Assembly (NCBI GenBank): GCA_942492025.1
Contig: CALODJ010000006.1
Coordinates: 186,001-250,000, forward strand
Reading direction: 5' to 3'
Source: JABDQW01 sp942492025
GTDB taxonomy: Bacteria > Pseudomonadota > Gammaproteobacteria > SZUA-229
DNA: 64,000 bases
Part shown: positions 1 through 8,603 of the stretch, one piece after another
Numbering within the stretch: position 1 is the stretch's first letter
How the letters are laid out: each line of letters opens with the position of its first letter
Position numbers and translations under genes: made by a program
Notes under the pieces: generated by a model
Seen by the model: only the letters and a program-made list of their open reading frames with translations
What the model was told of the DNA's origin: nothing
Databases searched by the model: none

Positions 1-648
1 CTGGCGGAGCCCGCGCGCCCGATGGTTGCGATTGTCGGAGGTTCCAAGGTATCGACCAAACTGACGGTGCTGGAAGCGCTATCTGAAAAGGTGGATCAAC
101 TGGTCGTTGGAGGTGGAATCGCTAATACCTTCCTCAAGGCCACGGGCCACAATGTCGGTAAATCCCTGTGTGAGAATGATCTGGTCGATACTGCTAACGC
201 ATTGATCGAAAAAATGAAAGCACGTGGTGCGAGCATTCCCATTGCAACGGATGTGGTATGCGGGAAGGAGTTCAGCGAGACGGCTGAGGCAACGCTGAAA
301 TCCGCCGATGCTGTCGAAGATGATGATATGATTTTCGACATAGGCCCGGATTCGGCCAAGGAGCTCGCTGATATTATCAGCAAGGCTGGCACGATTGTCT
401 GGAATGGACCCGTTGGCGTATTCGAATTCGATCAGTTTGGTGAGGGCACCAAAACGGTCTCGATGGCGATTGCAAATTCCAGCGGCTTTAGCCTTGCCGG
501 TGGTGGTGACACTATCGCAGCCATCCAGAAGTACGACATTTACGACAAGGTATCCTACATCTCGACAGCTGGAGGTGCGTTCCTTGAATATCTGGAGGGT
601 AAGACGCTGCCCGCGGTTGCCATGTTGGAAGCCCAGGCGAACAAATAG
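1..648 (+). CDS. pgk: Phosphoglycerate kinase, C-terminal part (5' end outside window)
   Basis: This is the C-terminal half (about 215 residues) of phosphoglycerate kinase, which interconverts 1,3-bisphosphoglycerate and 3-phosphoglycerate in the cytoplasm for glycolysis and the Calvin cycle. The frame is open from base 1, so the gene starts upstream; the ATG at 22 is internal. Family landmarks visible are AIVGGSKVSTK just after the window start, LVVGGGIANTFL, the WNGPVGVFE motif near the middle and the nucleotide-binding GGGDTIAA segment followed by STAGGAFLE near the end. It lies about 100 bp ahead of pyk on the same strand, so the two and fba probably form a carbon-metabolism cluster. The only oddity is the truncation by the window edge. 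Confidence 0.97.
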   Translation: MAEPARPMVAIVGGSKVSTKLTVLEALSEKVDQLVVGGGIANTFLKATGHNVGKSLCENDLVDTANALIEKMKARGASIPIATDVVCGKEFSETAEATLKSADAVEDDDMIFDIGPDSAKELADIISKAGTIVWNGPVGVFEFDQFGEGTKTVSMAIANSSGFSLAGGGDTIAAIQKYDIYDKVSYISTAGGAFLEYLEGKTLPAVAMLEAQANK

Positions 649-749
649 TCACCGGCGCCGGTAACGGGTAATGAAGGAATGATTTCCTGCGGTCATAGAA
701 GCATGAAGATTTTCGTTTTGTCGTTCCCCGGCCTGCGTTACTGTTTTTT

Positions 750-2177
750 ATGCGTCGAACCAAAATAGTCGCAACTCTGGGGCCCGGCTCAAGCTCATCT
801 GAAGTGATCGAGGAGATGATCCTGGCAGGCGTTGATGTCTTTAGGCTTAATTTTTCTCATGGGACGCATAAAGAGCAGCGTCACCGTAGCGAGTTGATTC
901 GTGATTGCAGCGAGAGAGCCGGCCGAATTGTCGGCATACTGGCAGACTTGCAGGGGCCGAAAATACGCACGGGCCGCTTCGTCGAACACCGTGTACAGCT
1001 GATCAAGGGTGAGCATTTCATTCTGGATGCAGATCTGGGTGAGGACGAGGGCACCAACGAGCGTGTTGGGTTGACATACAAAGACCTGTCTCGGGACGTC
1101 AGGCCGGGAAATCTGCTGTTACTGGATGATGGCCGCGTCGAGCTCGAAGTCGTAGCGGTTGATGGTAACGAAATTCACTGTGTTGTTGGCTACACCTGCG
1201 AGCTGTCTGACAACAAGGGTATCAACCTCAAGGGTGGCGGGCTGTCTGCACCTGCCTTGACGGAAAAGGACAGGCAGGACATCAAGGCTGCTGCGGACCT
1301 CGGTGTTGATTATGTTGCGCTGTCGTTTGCACGTTCTGCCGATGATGTGCATCTATGCCGCGAACATGTGCGCAAGGCTGGCAGCGATGCGGGTATTGTA
1401 ACCAAGGTCGAACGCGCTGATGCCATCGGTAACATTGATGAGATTATTGATGCGTCCGATGTCGTCATGGTGGCCCGTGGTGACCTGGGTGTTGAGCTCG
1501 GTGATGCGGAGCTGCCGGCGATACAGAAGAGTATCATCAAGAAAGCGCGTGATCGCAACAAGGTGGTGATCACGGCGACACAGATGATGGAGTCGATGAT
1601 CGATAATCCGATTCCAACGCGTGCCGAGGTGTTCGATGTTGCCAATGCTGTTCTGGATGGAACGGACGCTGTGATGTTATCCGGCGAAACTGCGGTAGGT
1701 CGTTATCCGGTCAAAGTGGTTCAGGCAATGAGCCGTATCTGTGAACACGCGGAGCGGCAGTCTGTAGCGCGTCTGTCGGATCATCGCGTTCACCTTATGT
1801 TTGGTAGGGTTGATGAAGCCATTGCGATGGCTACAATGTACACCGCGAATCATCTCGATGTGGCTGCGATCGCCTCGTTGACGGAATCCGGTGCCACGGT
1901 CTTGTGGATGTCGCGTATCAGTTCGGGCATACCGATTTATGCCCTGACTCGGCATCGCACGACACAACGCAAAGTCGCAATATACAGAGGTGTCTATCCG
2001 GTCAACATCGAGAACGACAAGATTGGGCCGATACATGTCACCCAGAGCGTCATCGATGTTTTGCTGGGTCGAAAAATAGTATCACAAGGTCAACGAATAA
2101 TAATGACTCGCGGTGACCTTATTGATGAAAGGGGTGCCGGTACCAATTTGATGAAGATCGTAGACATCCCTGATTAG
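750..2177 (+). CDS. pyk: Pyruvate kinase
   Basis: Pyruvate kinase (475 aa, normal length) transfers phosphate from phosphoenolpyruvate to ADP, the last glycolytic step, in the cytoplasm. Visible motifs are RRTKIVATLGPGS at the N-terminus, the NFSHG segment near residue 33, the LQGPKIRTG element near 69, the active-site signature around VTKVERADAI and MVARGDLGVELG in the middle, and the substrate loop with TATQMMESM followed by PTRAEVFDVANAVLDGTDA and MLSGETAVG. The C-terminal third is the allosteric domain. I chose the ATG at 750 because it gives the family N-terminus, although no good ribosome binding site precedes it. It sits between pgk and fba, as is common in autotrophic gammaproteobacteria. 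Confidence 0.97.
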   Translation: MRRTKIVATLGPGSSSSEVIEEMILAGVDVFRLNFSHGTHKEQRHRSELIRDCSERAGRIVGILADLQGPKIRTGRFVEHRVQLIKGEHFILDADLGEDEGTNERVGLTYKDLSRDVRPGNLLLLDDGRVELEVVAVDGNEIHCVVGYTCELSDNKGINLKGGGLSAPALTEKDRQDIKAAADLGVDYVALSFARSADDVHLCREHVRKAGSDAGIVTKVERADAIGNIDEIIDASDVVMVARGDLGVELGDAELPAIQKSIIKKARDRNKVVITATQMMESMIDNPIPTRAEVFDVANAVLDGTDAVMLSGETAVGRYPVKVVQAMSRICEHAERQSVARLSDHRVHLMFGRVDEAIAMATMYTANHLDVAAIASLTESGATVLWMSRISSGIPIYALTRHRTTQRKVAIYRGVYPVNIENDKIGPIHVTQSVIDVLLGRKIVSQGQRIIMTRGDLIDERGAGTNLMKIVDIPD

Positions 2178-2239
2178 AAGATTTTTATAAATCATGTTTC
2201 AATCAAGAGTAAAACTTCCGAGTTTTCAGGAGAACTAAA

Positions 2240-3277
2240 ATGGCTTTAATATCAATGAGACAGTTGCTGGACCACGCCGCTGAGAATGATTACGGCATGC
2301 CGGCATTCAACGTAAACAACATGGAGCAGGTGCATTCCATCATGCAGGCTGCCGATGAAACCAACAGCCCGGTCATCATGCAGGGCTCGGCGGGTGCACG
2401 TTCCTATGCGGGCGAGCCGTTTCTGCGTCACCTGATCAGCGCTGCGGTTGAGATGTATCCGCACATTCCGGTGGTCATGCACCAGGACCACGGCTCGGAA
2501 CCGGCAGTCTGTCTGCGTTCCATCCAGTCCGGATTCACCTCGGTGATGATGGACGGCTCGCTGATGTCTGACATGAAGACGCCCGCGAGCTACGAGTACA
2601 ACGTCGAAGTCACCCGTGAAGTCGTGAAAATGGCCCACGCCGGCGGTGTCTCCGTCGAAGGTGAACTCGGCTGCCTGGGTTCACTGGAAACCGGTGAAAT
2701 GGGCGAGGAAGACGGCCACGGTGCCGAAGGCAAGCTCGATATGGACATGCTCTTGACCAGTGTCGAAGAGGCCGCCGATTTCGTAGAACAGACCGGCGTT
2801 GATGCGCTGGCAATCGCAATCGGTACCTCGCATGGCGCCTACAAGTTCACCAAGGAGCCAACCGGTGAAATTCTGCGTATCGACCGCATCCGTGAAATCC
2901 ACGCGCGTATTCCGAACACTCACCTGGTCATGCACGGTTCTTCTTCGGTGCCGCAGGACTGGTTGGAAATCATCAACAACTACGGTGGCGACATGGGGCA
3001 GACTTACGGTGTACCGGTTGAAGAGATCCAGGAAGGCATCAAGAACGGCGTTGCCAAGGTCAACATCGATACCGACCTGCGTATGGCGTCCACCGGTTCG
3101 ATCCGCAAGCATCTTGCTGATAATCCTTCCAACTTCGACCCGCGCAAGTTCCTCAAGGAATCGACCGCTGCGATGAAGGAAATCTGCAAGGCGCGTTACG
3201 AAGCCTTCGGTTGTGCCGGCAATGCATCAAAAATCAAACCGGTTTCACTCGAAAAAATGGTCGAATACTACCAGTAA
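2240..3277 (+). CDS. fba: Class II fructose-1,6-bisphosphate aldolase (CbbA type)
   Basis: Zinc-dependent aldolase of 345 aa that joins or splits fructose-1,6-bisphosphate, and in Calvin-cycle organisms also makes sedoheptulose bisphosphate. The N-terminus MRQLLDHAAENDYGMPAFNVNNMEQ is typical, with the metal and catalytic motif VVMHQDHGSE near residue 80, the zinc ligand in GTSHGAYKF near 200 and VMHGSSSVP near 235, and the VNIDTDLR phosphate-binding segment near 280. A clear AGGAG ribosome binding site lies just before the ATG. The longer class II form of about 345 residues is the one often encoded with cbb genes, so a dual glycolytic and Calvin role is plausible but inferred. It closes the pgk-pyk-fba cluster and is followed by a strong terminator. 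Confidence 0.96.
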   Translation: MALISMRQLLDHAAENDYGMPAFNVNNMEQVHSIMQAADETNSPVIMQGSAGARSYAGEPFLRHLISAAVEMYPHIPVVMHQDHGSEPAVCLRSIQSGFTSVMMDGSLMSDMKTPASYEYNVEVTREVVKMAHAGGVSVEGELGCLGSLETGEMGEEDGHGAEGKLDMDMLLTSVEEAADFVEQTGVDALAIAIGTSHGAYKFTKEPTGEILRIDRIREIHARIPNTHLVMHGSSSVPQDWLEIINNYGGDMGQTYGVPVEEIQEGIKNGVAKVNIDTDLRMASTGSIRKHLADNPSNFDPRKFLKESTAAMKEICKARYEAFGCAGNASKIKPVSLEKMVEYYQ

Positions 3278-3300
3278 GACTTGTGCAGTGATGCACATTG

Positions 3301-3327
3301 AAAGAGGGGGCTTATGCCCCCTTTTTT
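3301..3327 (+). terminator. Rho-independent terminator after fba
   Basis: A perfect 7-bp stem (AGGGGGC, loop TTAT, GCCCCCT) followed by a run of six T residues, starting 23 bp after the fba stop codon. It ends the pgk-pyk-fba transcription unit. Confidence 0.93.
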
Positions 3328-3357
3328 GTATACCGCCCTAAGGGCTGGAAATACGCA

Positions 3358-3465
3358 GTCCACAGACGAGCGCAGGTAAACACAGAGAAACAAAAAGAAA
3401 TTTGTTAGAGTTCGATTCTTATGCGCAGCATAAGAACAAGAAATCATCTGCGTTCATCTATGGAC
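3358..3465. repeat. Short inverted-repeat element (GTCCA-GATGAACGCAG family), 108 bp
   Basis: The left arm (about 3358-3380) and right arm (3446-3465) are imperfect inverted copies of a word reading GTCCACAGATGAACGCAG. The same word forms the arms of the better preserved element at 55597-55767. The right arm runs into the first codons available to the downstream symporter gene (ATG at 3460), so the repeat has landed at the gene's 5' edge. Confidence 0.7.
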
Positions 3466-4833
3466 AAAATAATAAAAACCATGATTGAAACTATCACTGA
3501 ACTTACGGGCACTCTTGCAGGTTTTCTGTGGAACAACGGCCTGACCATGCTGATCCTGGTGGGTACCGGCTTGTATCTGACGATACGGTTGCACTTTGTG
3601 CAATTGACCGGCTTCGGCCACGGCTGGGTGCTGGTGTCTGGCAGGCTCAGTCGCGATACGGATAGCGGTGAAGTCAGCCATTTCCAGGCCTTGTCCACCG
3701 CACTGTCCGCAACCGTCGGTACCGGCAACATAGCCGGTGTTGCCACTGCGATTTCACTGGGTGGGCCGGGTGCGTTGTTCTGGATGTGGGTCACTGCGTT
3801 CGTTGGCATGGCCACCAAGTTCACCGAAAGTACACTGGCCTTGAAGTTTAGGGAAGTGGACGCCGATGGCACCATTGCCGGTGGCCCCATGTATACGCTG
3901 CTGCATGGTTTGAAAATGAAACGTACGGCGGCCGTGTTTGCTGTCTTTGCCCTGATCGCCTCATTCGGTATCGGTAATCTGGTTCAGGCCAACTCGGTCG
4001 TCGATGGGCTGACCTATATCTGGCCGGAGTTCAAGGAATACGGCTGGGTGATCGGTGTCGTGCTGTCTGCATTGGTGGGTTCCGTGATACTCGGCGGTGT
4101 GCATCGCATCGCTGTTGTTGCCAGTGCCGTCGTGCCCTTCATGGTGATCATCTATGTCGTCTCTGCGCTGGCCGTGTTGATACAAAACGCGGCCGAAATA
4201 CCCGCCGCACTGACAACGATTTTCAATCTGGCGTTGAATCCCTGGGCTGCGGGTGGAGCTGCTGTCGGCGAAGCGATTCGCTGGGGTGTTGCACGCGGTT
4301 TGTTCTCCAATGAAGCCGGACTGGGCTCATCGCCAATGGCGCACGCGGCGGCACGCACCAGTGAGCCTGTACGCGAAGGGCTGGTCGCAATGATGGAACC
4401 GTTTATCGATACCATCGTCATATGCACTATGACAGGTCTGGTCATCGTGTTGAGTGGCGCTTACCTGACGGCTGAAGAGGGCGTGGTGGGTGCTGCGTTG
4501 ACTGCCTATGCCTTCACGCTCAATTTTGGTGACTTTGGCGCGATGTTGGTGGGATTTGGTCTGTCGTTGTTTGCATTCTCTACGATGATTGCGTGGTCTT
4601 ACTATGGTGACCGCAGTGCACGCTTCCTGTTTGGCAAAAAAGCCGTGCTGTACTACCGGATGGTATTTACACTGGTAATTATCATCGGCGCTGCAGTACC
4701 GCTGAAACTGGTTTGGAATATCGCTGATATCACCACCATCCTGATGGCGTTGCCGAATCTGCTGGCTCTGTTCCTGCTGGCAGGCCTGGTCCAGCGTATG
4801 AAAACGGATTATTTCAACCGCATGAAAGGATGA
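3460..4833 (+). CDS. AGCS family sodium:amino acid (alanine/glycine) symporter
   Basis: Inner-membrane symporter of about 457 aa that couples sodium entry to alanine or glycine uptake. Many hydrophobic helices are visible, and the AGCS signature is clear: HFQALSTALSATVGTGNIAGVATAI near residue 70, the conserved GGPGALFWMWVTAFVGMATKF segment after it, GGPMYTL, and the RGLFSNEAGLGSSP motif near residue 280. The start is uncertain. An upstream ATG at 3421 reads through repeat DNA and adds an arginine-rich stretch; ATG 3460 lies in the repeat arm; ATG 3481 (MIETITELTG) begins the family-like sequence. None has a convincing ribosome binding site. Substrate specificity cannot be read from sequence alone. 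No glycine riboswitch is seen upstream. Confidence 0.92.
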   Translation: MDKIIKTMIETITELTGTLAGFLWNNGLTMLILVGTGLYLTIRLHFVQLTGFGHGWVLVSGRLSRDTDSGEVSHFQALSTALSATVGTGNIAGVATAISLGGPGALFWMWVTAFVGMATKFTESTLALKFREVDADGTIAGGPMYTLLHGLKMKRTAAVFAVFALIASFGIGNLVQANSVVDGLTYIWPEFKEYGWVIGVVLSALVGSVILGGVHRIAVVASAVVPFMVIIYVVSALAVLIQNAAEIPAALTTIFNLALNPWAAGGAAVGEAIRWGVARGLFSNEAGLGSSPMAHAAARTSEPVREGLVAMMEPFIDTIVICTMTGLVIVLSGAYLTAEEGVVGAALTAYAFTLNFGDFGAMLVGFGLSLFAFSTMIAWSYYGDRSARFLFGKKAVLYYRMVFTLVIIIGAAVPLKLVWNIADITTILMALPNLLALFLLAGLVQRMKTDYFNRMKG

Positions 4834-4955
4834 CCACCGGTAACGAATTGAATATAACTGACGAGGTGCAGAGGAACGCCCGGATTAATTAAGCAACACT
4901 GCGTCTTCGCGCCTATGCGGTGATAATGTTTTTTATTAGCTAACAGGAGAAACCC

Positions 4956-5294
4956 ATGAATCAACTAGCAGAAGGTTTGGAATACGAAGATCAAATAACG
5001 GGCGACGGTGACGAAGCAGTACCGGGCAAGACAGTGGAAGTGCATTACACCGGTTGGCTGACAGATGGTACCGAGTTTGATTCCAGCCATAAACGCAACG
5101 ATACTTTTAGTTTTAAGCTGGGTGGTGGCCAGGTGATCCAGGGTTGGGATCAGGGTGTGGCCGGTATGAAAGTTGGTGGTGTCCGTAAACTGACAATCGC
5201 GCCGGAATTTGGCTATGGTGCGCGTGGTGCGGGTGGTGTGATACCGCCCAATGCCACCCTGATATTCAAGGTCGAGTTGGTCAGTGTTATCTGA
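4956..5294 (+). CDS. FKBP-type peptidyl-prolyl cis-trans isomerase
   Basis: A single-domain FKBP of 112 aa that speeds proline isomerisation during protein folding. It carries the whole fold with no signal peptide, so it should be cytoplasmic. Motifs are VEVHYTGWLTDGTEFDSS near residue 30, the GGGQVIQGWDQGVAGMKVGG core, and FGYGARGAGGVIPPNATLIFKVEL at the end. A good AGGAGA ribosome binding site precedes ATG 4956. The next gene, bioD, converges on it from the other strand with only 15 bp between the ends, and I see no strong terminator there. Confidence 0.95.
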   Translation: MNQLAEGLEYEDQITGDGDEAVPGKTVEVHYTGWLTDGTEFDSSHKRNDTFSFKLGGGQVIQGWDQGVAGMKVGGVRKLTIAPEFGYGARGAGGVIPPNATLIFKVELVSVI

Positions 5295-5309
5295 TTCCTG
5301 TTCGAACGT

Positions 5310-5996
5310 TCATGCAGTTCGGGCTGGCACAATCGCATCCACCAGCTCGTCTGGTAGTCTGGTGTCGTTGTATTCCTGACTGTATATGGCGCAGTCGAGC
5401 CTGTCGCAGAGATCTGACGCATTGTCCATATGTTCGTGTTGTTGTGGGTTCATGTTATTGAGTACAACGCCAGTCAGATCCAAATCGCGTGCTTTGATCG
5501 CTTCAACATTCAATAGCACCTGATTTAATGCGCCAAGTGTGTTCTCGGCTATCAGTAGTACTGGGAGCTGCAAAGCTTCCGCCAGGTCGGCGTTAAGCCC
5601 GTTTTCTGTCAGCGGTGAATAAAATCCACCGGCACCTTCTACCAGTATGAAGCCGCCTTCGCTTCCGCGCAGGCAGGCACGCACGAGCTGCTCGGTGGCC
5701 AGCGACGTATTGGCCAGTCGGGCCGCACGAGCCGGCGAAATCGGCGGTTGAAACCGGTAGGGACAAACCTCTGCCAGTTTGCCGGTGTAGGCGGCGGCCT
5801 GCATCAGGGTCTGCGCGTCTGCTGGAAACAATACGCCATCGACGATTTCGCAACCGGATTCGACAGGTTTGCGTGGTACGACCGCTAAATGATGGTCTGA
5901 CAGCGCTTTTGCCAGTAAAGCGCCGATATAGGTTTTACCGACACCGGTGCTGGTGCCTGTGATGAATAGTCCCTGCATCGAACGCTTTTGATCCAT
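5310..5996 (-). CDS. bioD: Dethiobiotin synthetase
   Basis: Dethiobiotin synthetase (228 aa) closes the ureido ring of biotin by carboxylating 7,8-diaminopelargonate with ATP and CO2. The P-loop GTSTGVGKTYIGALLAKAL lies near residue 14, the substrate-binding KPVESGCE near 43 and the VEGAGGFYSPL motif near 120, all typical of BioD. It follows purC on the minus strand with only 6 bp between, so the two are probably cotranscribed, although they belong to different pathways. The other bio genes are not in the window. Alternative start MQGLFITGTSTG, seven codons in, is also possible. Confidence 0.95.
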   Translation of the reverse strand: MDQKRSMQGLFITGTSTGVGKTYIGALLAKALSDHHLAVVPRKPVESGCEIVDGVLFPADAQTLMQAAAYTGKLAEVCPYRFQPPISPARAARLANTSLATEQLVRACLRGSEGGFILVEGAGGFYSPLTENGLNADLAEALQLPVLLIAENTLGALNQVLLNVEAIKARDLDLTGVVLNNMNPQQHEHMDNASDLCDRLDCAIYSQEYNDTRLPDELVDAIVPARTA

Positions 5997-6002
5997 CGTG
6001 GT

Positions 6003-6887
6003 TTAGCTGGTGAGCAGGGTTTTCGCCTGCCGATATTTTTCAGCGGTTTTTTCTGCGATGTCGGCGGGCAGATCCGGACCGGGCGCTGTCTTGTCCCAGT
6101 CCAGTGTTTCGAGATAGTCACGCACGAACTGTTTGTCAAAACTGACCGGGCTGGTACCTGGCTGGTACTGGTCGACCGGCCAGAAACGCGAGGAATCCGG
6201 TGTCAGCACTTCATCGATTAGTGTCAGCGTACCTTCATCATCAAGACCAAATTCGAATTTGGTGTCCGCAATGATAATGCCGCGTTCACGGGCGTATTCA
6301 GCGGCCTCTGAGTACAGGCGTAGGCTGGCCTCACGCACCTGCGCTGCGATATCGGCACCCAGTAATGCTTCAGATTCAGTGAAATCAATATTTTCATCGT
6401 GACTACCGACATTGGCTTTGGTCGAGGGTGTATAGATGACGTTGGGCAGGCGATCAGCGATCTTGAGTCCCGGCGGCAGTTCGATACCACAGACAGACCC
6501 GGTTTGTTGATAGTCTTTCCAGCCTGAACCGATCAGATAACCACGAACGATGGCTTCTAGCGGCAGTGCCTTGAGTTTTTTCACAATTGTGGCGTGGTTC
6601 TCAACCTCTGCGCGCTCGTCTGCATCGGGCAGTGCTTGTTCGAGCGGCATGCTGCTGAGATGGTTGGGTATAATGTGCGCCAGCTTCTCCATCCAGAAGC
6701 GGGTGACCTGGTTCAGTATCATACCCTTGCCGGGTATGGCCGTAGGCATGACCACGTCGAAAGCCGATATGCGATCAGTCGTAACAATCAGCATATGCCT
6801 GTCATCGATATCGTATATGTCACGGACCTTGCCTTTGTGCCGCAGTGGCAGGCTTTTGATGTGACTCGTGTGTAGCGCTTTTGCCAT
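6003..6887 (-). CDS. purC: Phosphoribosylaminoimidazole-succinocarboxamide synthase
   Basis: SAICAR synthase (294 aa) joins aspartate to CAIR in step eight of purine synthesis. The N-terminus shows the HKGKVRDIYDIDDRHMLIVTTDRISAFD block expected for the ATP site, then LEAIVRGYLIGSGWKDYQ and the C-terminal DTKFEFGLDDEGTLTLIDEVLTPDSSRFWP signature. The length of about 294 is that of the longer PurC type shared with yeast rather than the short 237-aa enterobacterial form. It heads a minus-strand pair with bioD and is divergent from the amidotransferase gene at 6954, so the 66-bp gap must hold both promoters. Confidence 0.96.
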   Translation of the reverse strand: MAKALHTSHIKSLPLRHKGKVRDIYDIDDRHMLIVTTDRISAFDVVMPTAIPGKGMILNQVTRFWMEKLAHIIPNHLSSMPLEQALPDADERAEVENHATIVKKLKALPLEAIVRGYLIGSGWKDYQQTGSVCGIELPPGLKIADRLPNVIYTPSTKANVGSHDENIDFTESEALLGADIAAQVREASLRLYSEAAEYARERGIIIADTKFEFGLDDEGTLTLIDEVLTPDSSRFWPVDQYQPGTSPVSFDKQFVRDYLETLDWDKTAPGPDLPADIAEKTAEKYRQAKTLLTS

Positions 6888-6953
6888 AATGATGATTTAA
6901 AATTCGGGCCTGATTAGCTTAAGGTAAGTCCGTTATTCTACGCGGAGTTTTAG

Positions 6954-7700
6954 ATGACAACAAAGAAAACCAATTCGGACCGTGGCGGTGGTAAAAAGGC
7001 CTGGGCTATTACCCATGTTGCTTTCGAAGACCTCGGCAGTTTCGAGCAAACCCTTAGAGAATCGGACTTCGAGATCGAGTATCTCAATGCGGCTTCCGAT
7101 AACCTCGACATCATAAAGCCGGAGACAGATGATTTGCTGATCGTTCTCGGCGGCCCCATCAGTGTCAACGATGATGATGAATATCCATTTCTGCAGACGG
7201 AACTGGAGATCTTGAAAGAACGGCTGGCAGCGGACAAACCGACACTGGGTATCTGTCTCGGTGCGCAGTTGATCGCGAGGGCAATGGGGGCGAAAGTTTA
7301 TCCCGGACAGCACAAAGAAATTGGCTGGTCGCCAATTCAGCTGAACGATGCCGGCAGTCGGTCCGCGCTGCGGCATCTTGTCGGAAAAGGGGTCTGTGTC
7401 CTGCACTGGCACGGTGAAACATTTGACCTGCCAGAGGATGCCGAACTGTTGGCATCCAGTGAATTGTATCTTCATCAGGCTTTCGGTCGTGGAAATGTGC
7501 TGGCGCTGCAGTTTCACCCGGAAGTCACAGCTCGCGGGCTTGAGCAATGGTATATCGGACACACCGGTGAGATCCATCAGACCGCAGGTGTATCCGTCAA
7601 TCGTCTGCGTGATGATACCCGGCAGTTTGCCGATACCTTGCAGGCGCGAGCGTATCTGTTTCTGAACGAATGGCTCGAGGAGGTCTCTGCGAATCAGTGA
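6954..7700 (+). CDS. Class I glutamine amidotransferase (GuaA-like GATase domain protein)
   Basis: A stand-alone class I glutamine amidotransferase domain of 248 aa. The nucleophile elbow GICLGAQLIARAMG (Cys near residue 101) and the catalytic LQFHPEV histidine near residue 185 are both present, so glutamine hydrolysis is likely. The GGPISVNDDDEYPFL segment is typical of the GMP-synthase-like amidotransferases annotated as YfeJ-type. The partner or substrate cannot be read from the sequence. The first 15 residues are polar and unconserved. The downstream alkylation-repair gene begins 3 bp after its stop, which implies cotranscription. Confidence 0.88.
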   Translation: MTTKKTNSDRGGGKKAWAITHVAFEDLGSFEQTLRESDFEIEYLNAASDNLDIIKPETDDLLIVLGGPISVNDDDEYPFLQTELEILKERLAADKPTLGICLGAQLIARAMGAKVYPGQHKEIGWSPIQLNDAGSRSALRHLVGKGVCVLHWHGETFDLPEDAELLASSELYLHQAFGRGNVLALQFHPEVTARGLEQWYIGHTGEIHQTAGVSVNRLRDDTRQFADTLQARAYLFLNEWLEEVSANQ

Positions 7701-7702
7701 GC

Positions 7703-8425
7703 ATGAAAGCAAGCTCGATCAGTAGGGTATTGCATGATCTCGGTGATGCCGGCATCGCCGGGCATTCGCAGCGGTTTTTTAAAACAGGCAAGGGTGAATA
7801 CGGGGAAGGTGACCGCTTCCTGGGTATACGTGTACCGGTGCTGCGGCGGCATATCAGGCAGTTTCGCGAGGTTTCAGCCGAGGAAGCGATCGAGCTGCTT
7901 ACTTCCAAATATCATGAGGAGCGGCTGTTCGCGCTGTTGCTGCTGATCGACAGGTTTAAACGTGGCACAGACGCGGATCGCGGTTGGATTTACAGACAGT
8001 ATCTGGCCAACACGCGATACATCAATAACTGGGACCTGGTCGATAGTTCTGCCGACAAGATTGTCGGTGCTTACCTTGAGACTCGCAGTCGCAACTCGCT
8101 GTATAAATTGACCAGGTCTAAATCGCTGTGGGAGCGGCGCATCGCGATCATGGCGACATTCCATTTCATCCGACAGCGCGATTTTAGCGATACGCTGGCA
8201 ATCTGCGAGTTGCTGATCCAGGATGAAGAAGATCTGATTCACAAGGCTACAGGCTGGATGTTACGTGAAGTGGGTAAACGCAATATAGAAGCCGAAAAGG
8301 CGTTTCTCGACCAGTATTATCTGGCGATGCCGCGCACCATGCTGCGCTACGCCATCGAGCGATTCGAGCAGGCGGACAGACGAGTATACCTGCAAGGTGG
8401 TAAACCGGACCAGTTCATTAGCTAG
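7703..8425 (+). CDS. AlkD-like DNA alkylation repair protein
   Basis: An AlkD-family HEAT-repeat DNA glycosylase (240 aa) expected to remove alkylated bases. Recognisable blocks are the N-terminal GEGDRFLGIRVPVLRRHIRQF, the repeated helical stretches, NTRYINNWDLVDSSADKIVG near the middle, SKSLWERRIAIMATFHFIRQ, and the LIHKATGWMLREVGKRN block with MPRTMLRYAIERF near the end. The Trp and Asp residues in NNWDLVD match the active-site region of the family. I chose ATG 7703 rather than an upstream start at 7670, which overlaps the previous gene. It directly follows the amidotransferase gene. Confidence 0.9.
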   Translation: MKASSISRVLHDLGDAGIAGHSQRFFKTGKGEYGEGDRFLGIRVPVLRRHIRQFREVSAEEAIELLTSKYHEERLFALLLLIDRFKRGTDADRGWIYRQYLANTRYINNWDLVDSSADKIVGAYLETRSRNSLYKLTRSKSLWERRIAIMATFHFIRQRDFSDTLAICELLIQDEEDLIHKATGWMLREVGKRNIEAEKAFLDQYYLAMPRTMLRYAIERFEQADRRVYLQGGKPDQFIS

Positions 8426-8506
8426 CCCAACGGATATCCCTGATTTTGCTGTCCTTTTCTTTGATCTGCGCATTCGCTACAATAAACAGCCTTGTCCGCA
8501 GTTCCT

Positions 8507-8540
8507 ACTGACATCAGGCCGGCGGCTACAAGGTGTCAGT
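8507..8540. promoter_or_regulatory. Inverted repeat in the gltB leader
   Basis: Perfect 7-bp arms ACTGACA and TGTCAGT are separated by 20 bp, about 65 bp before the gltB start. It could be a leader hairpin or an operator; the sequence alone does not decide. The gap between alkD and gltB (179 bp) holds no gene. Confidence 0.35.
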
Positions 8541-8603
8541 ATTCTGAAAAACCTCTTTTTATCAACTGGTTAGATAAGTTGTACGGATAATTTTGGGAAA
8601 GAA

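Noticed and set aside
3278..3480. Possible glycine riboswitch before the AGCS symporter
   Set aside because: No conserved glycine-aptamer core is visible; the interval is a repeat element.
6933..7712. Minus-strand open frame of 259 codons opposite the amidotransferase gene
   Set aside because: The plus-strand protein has intact catalytic motifs; the antisense frame has none.
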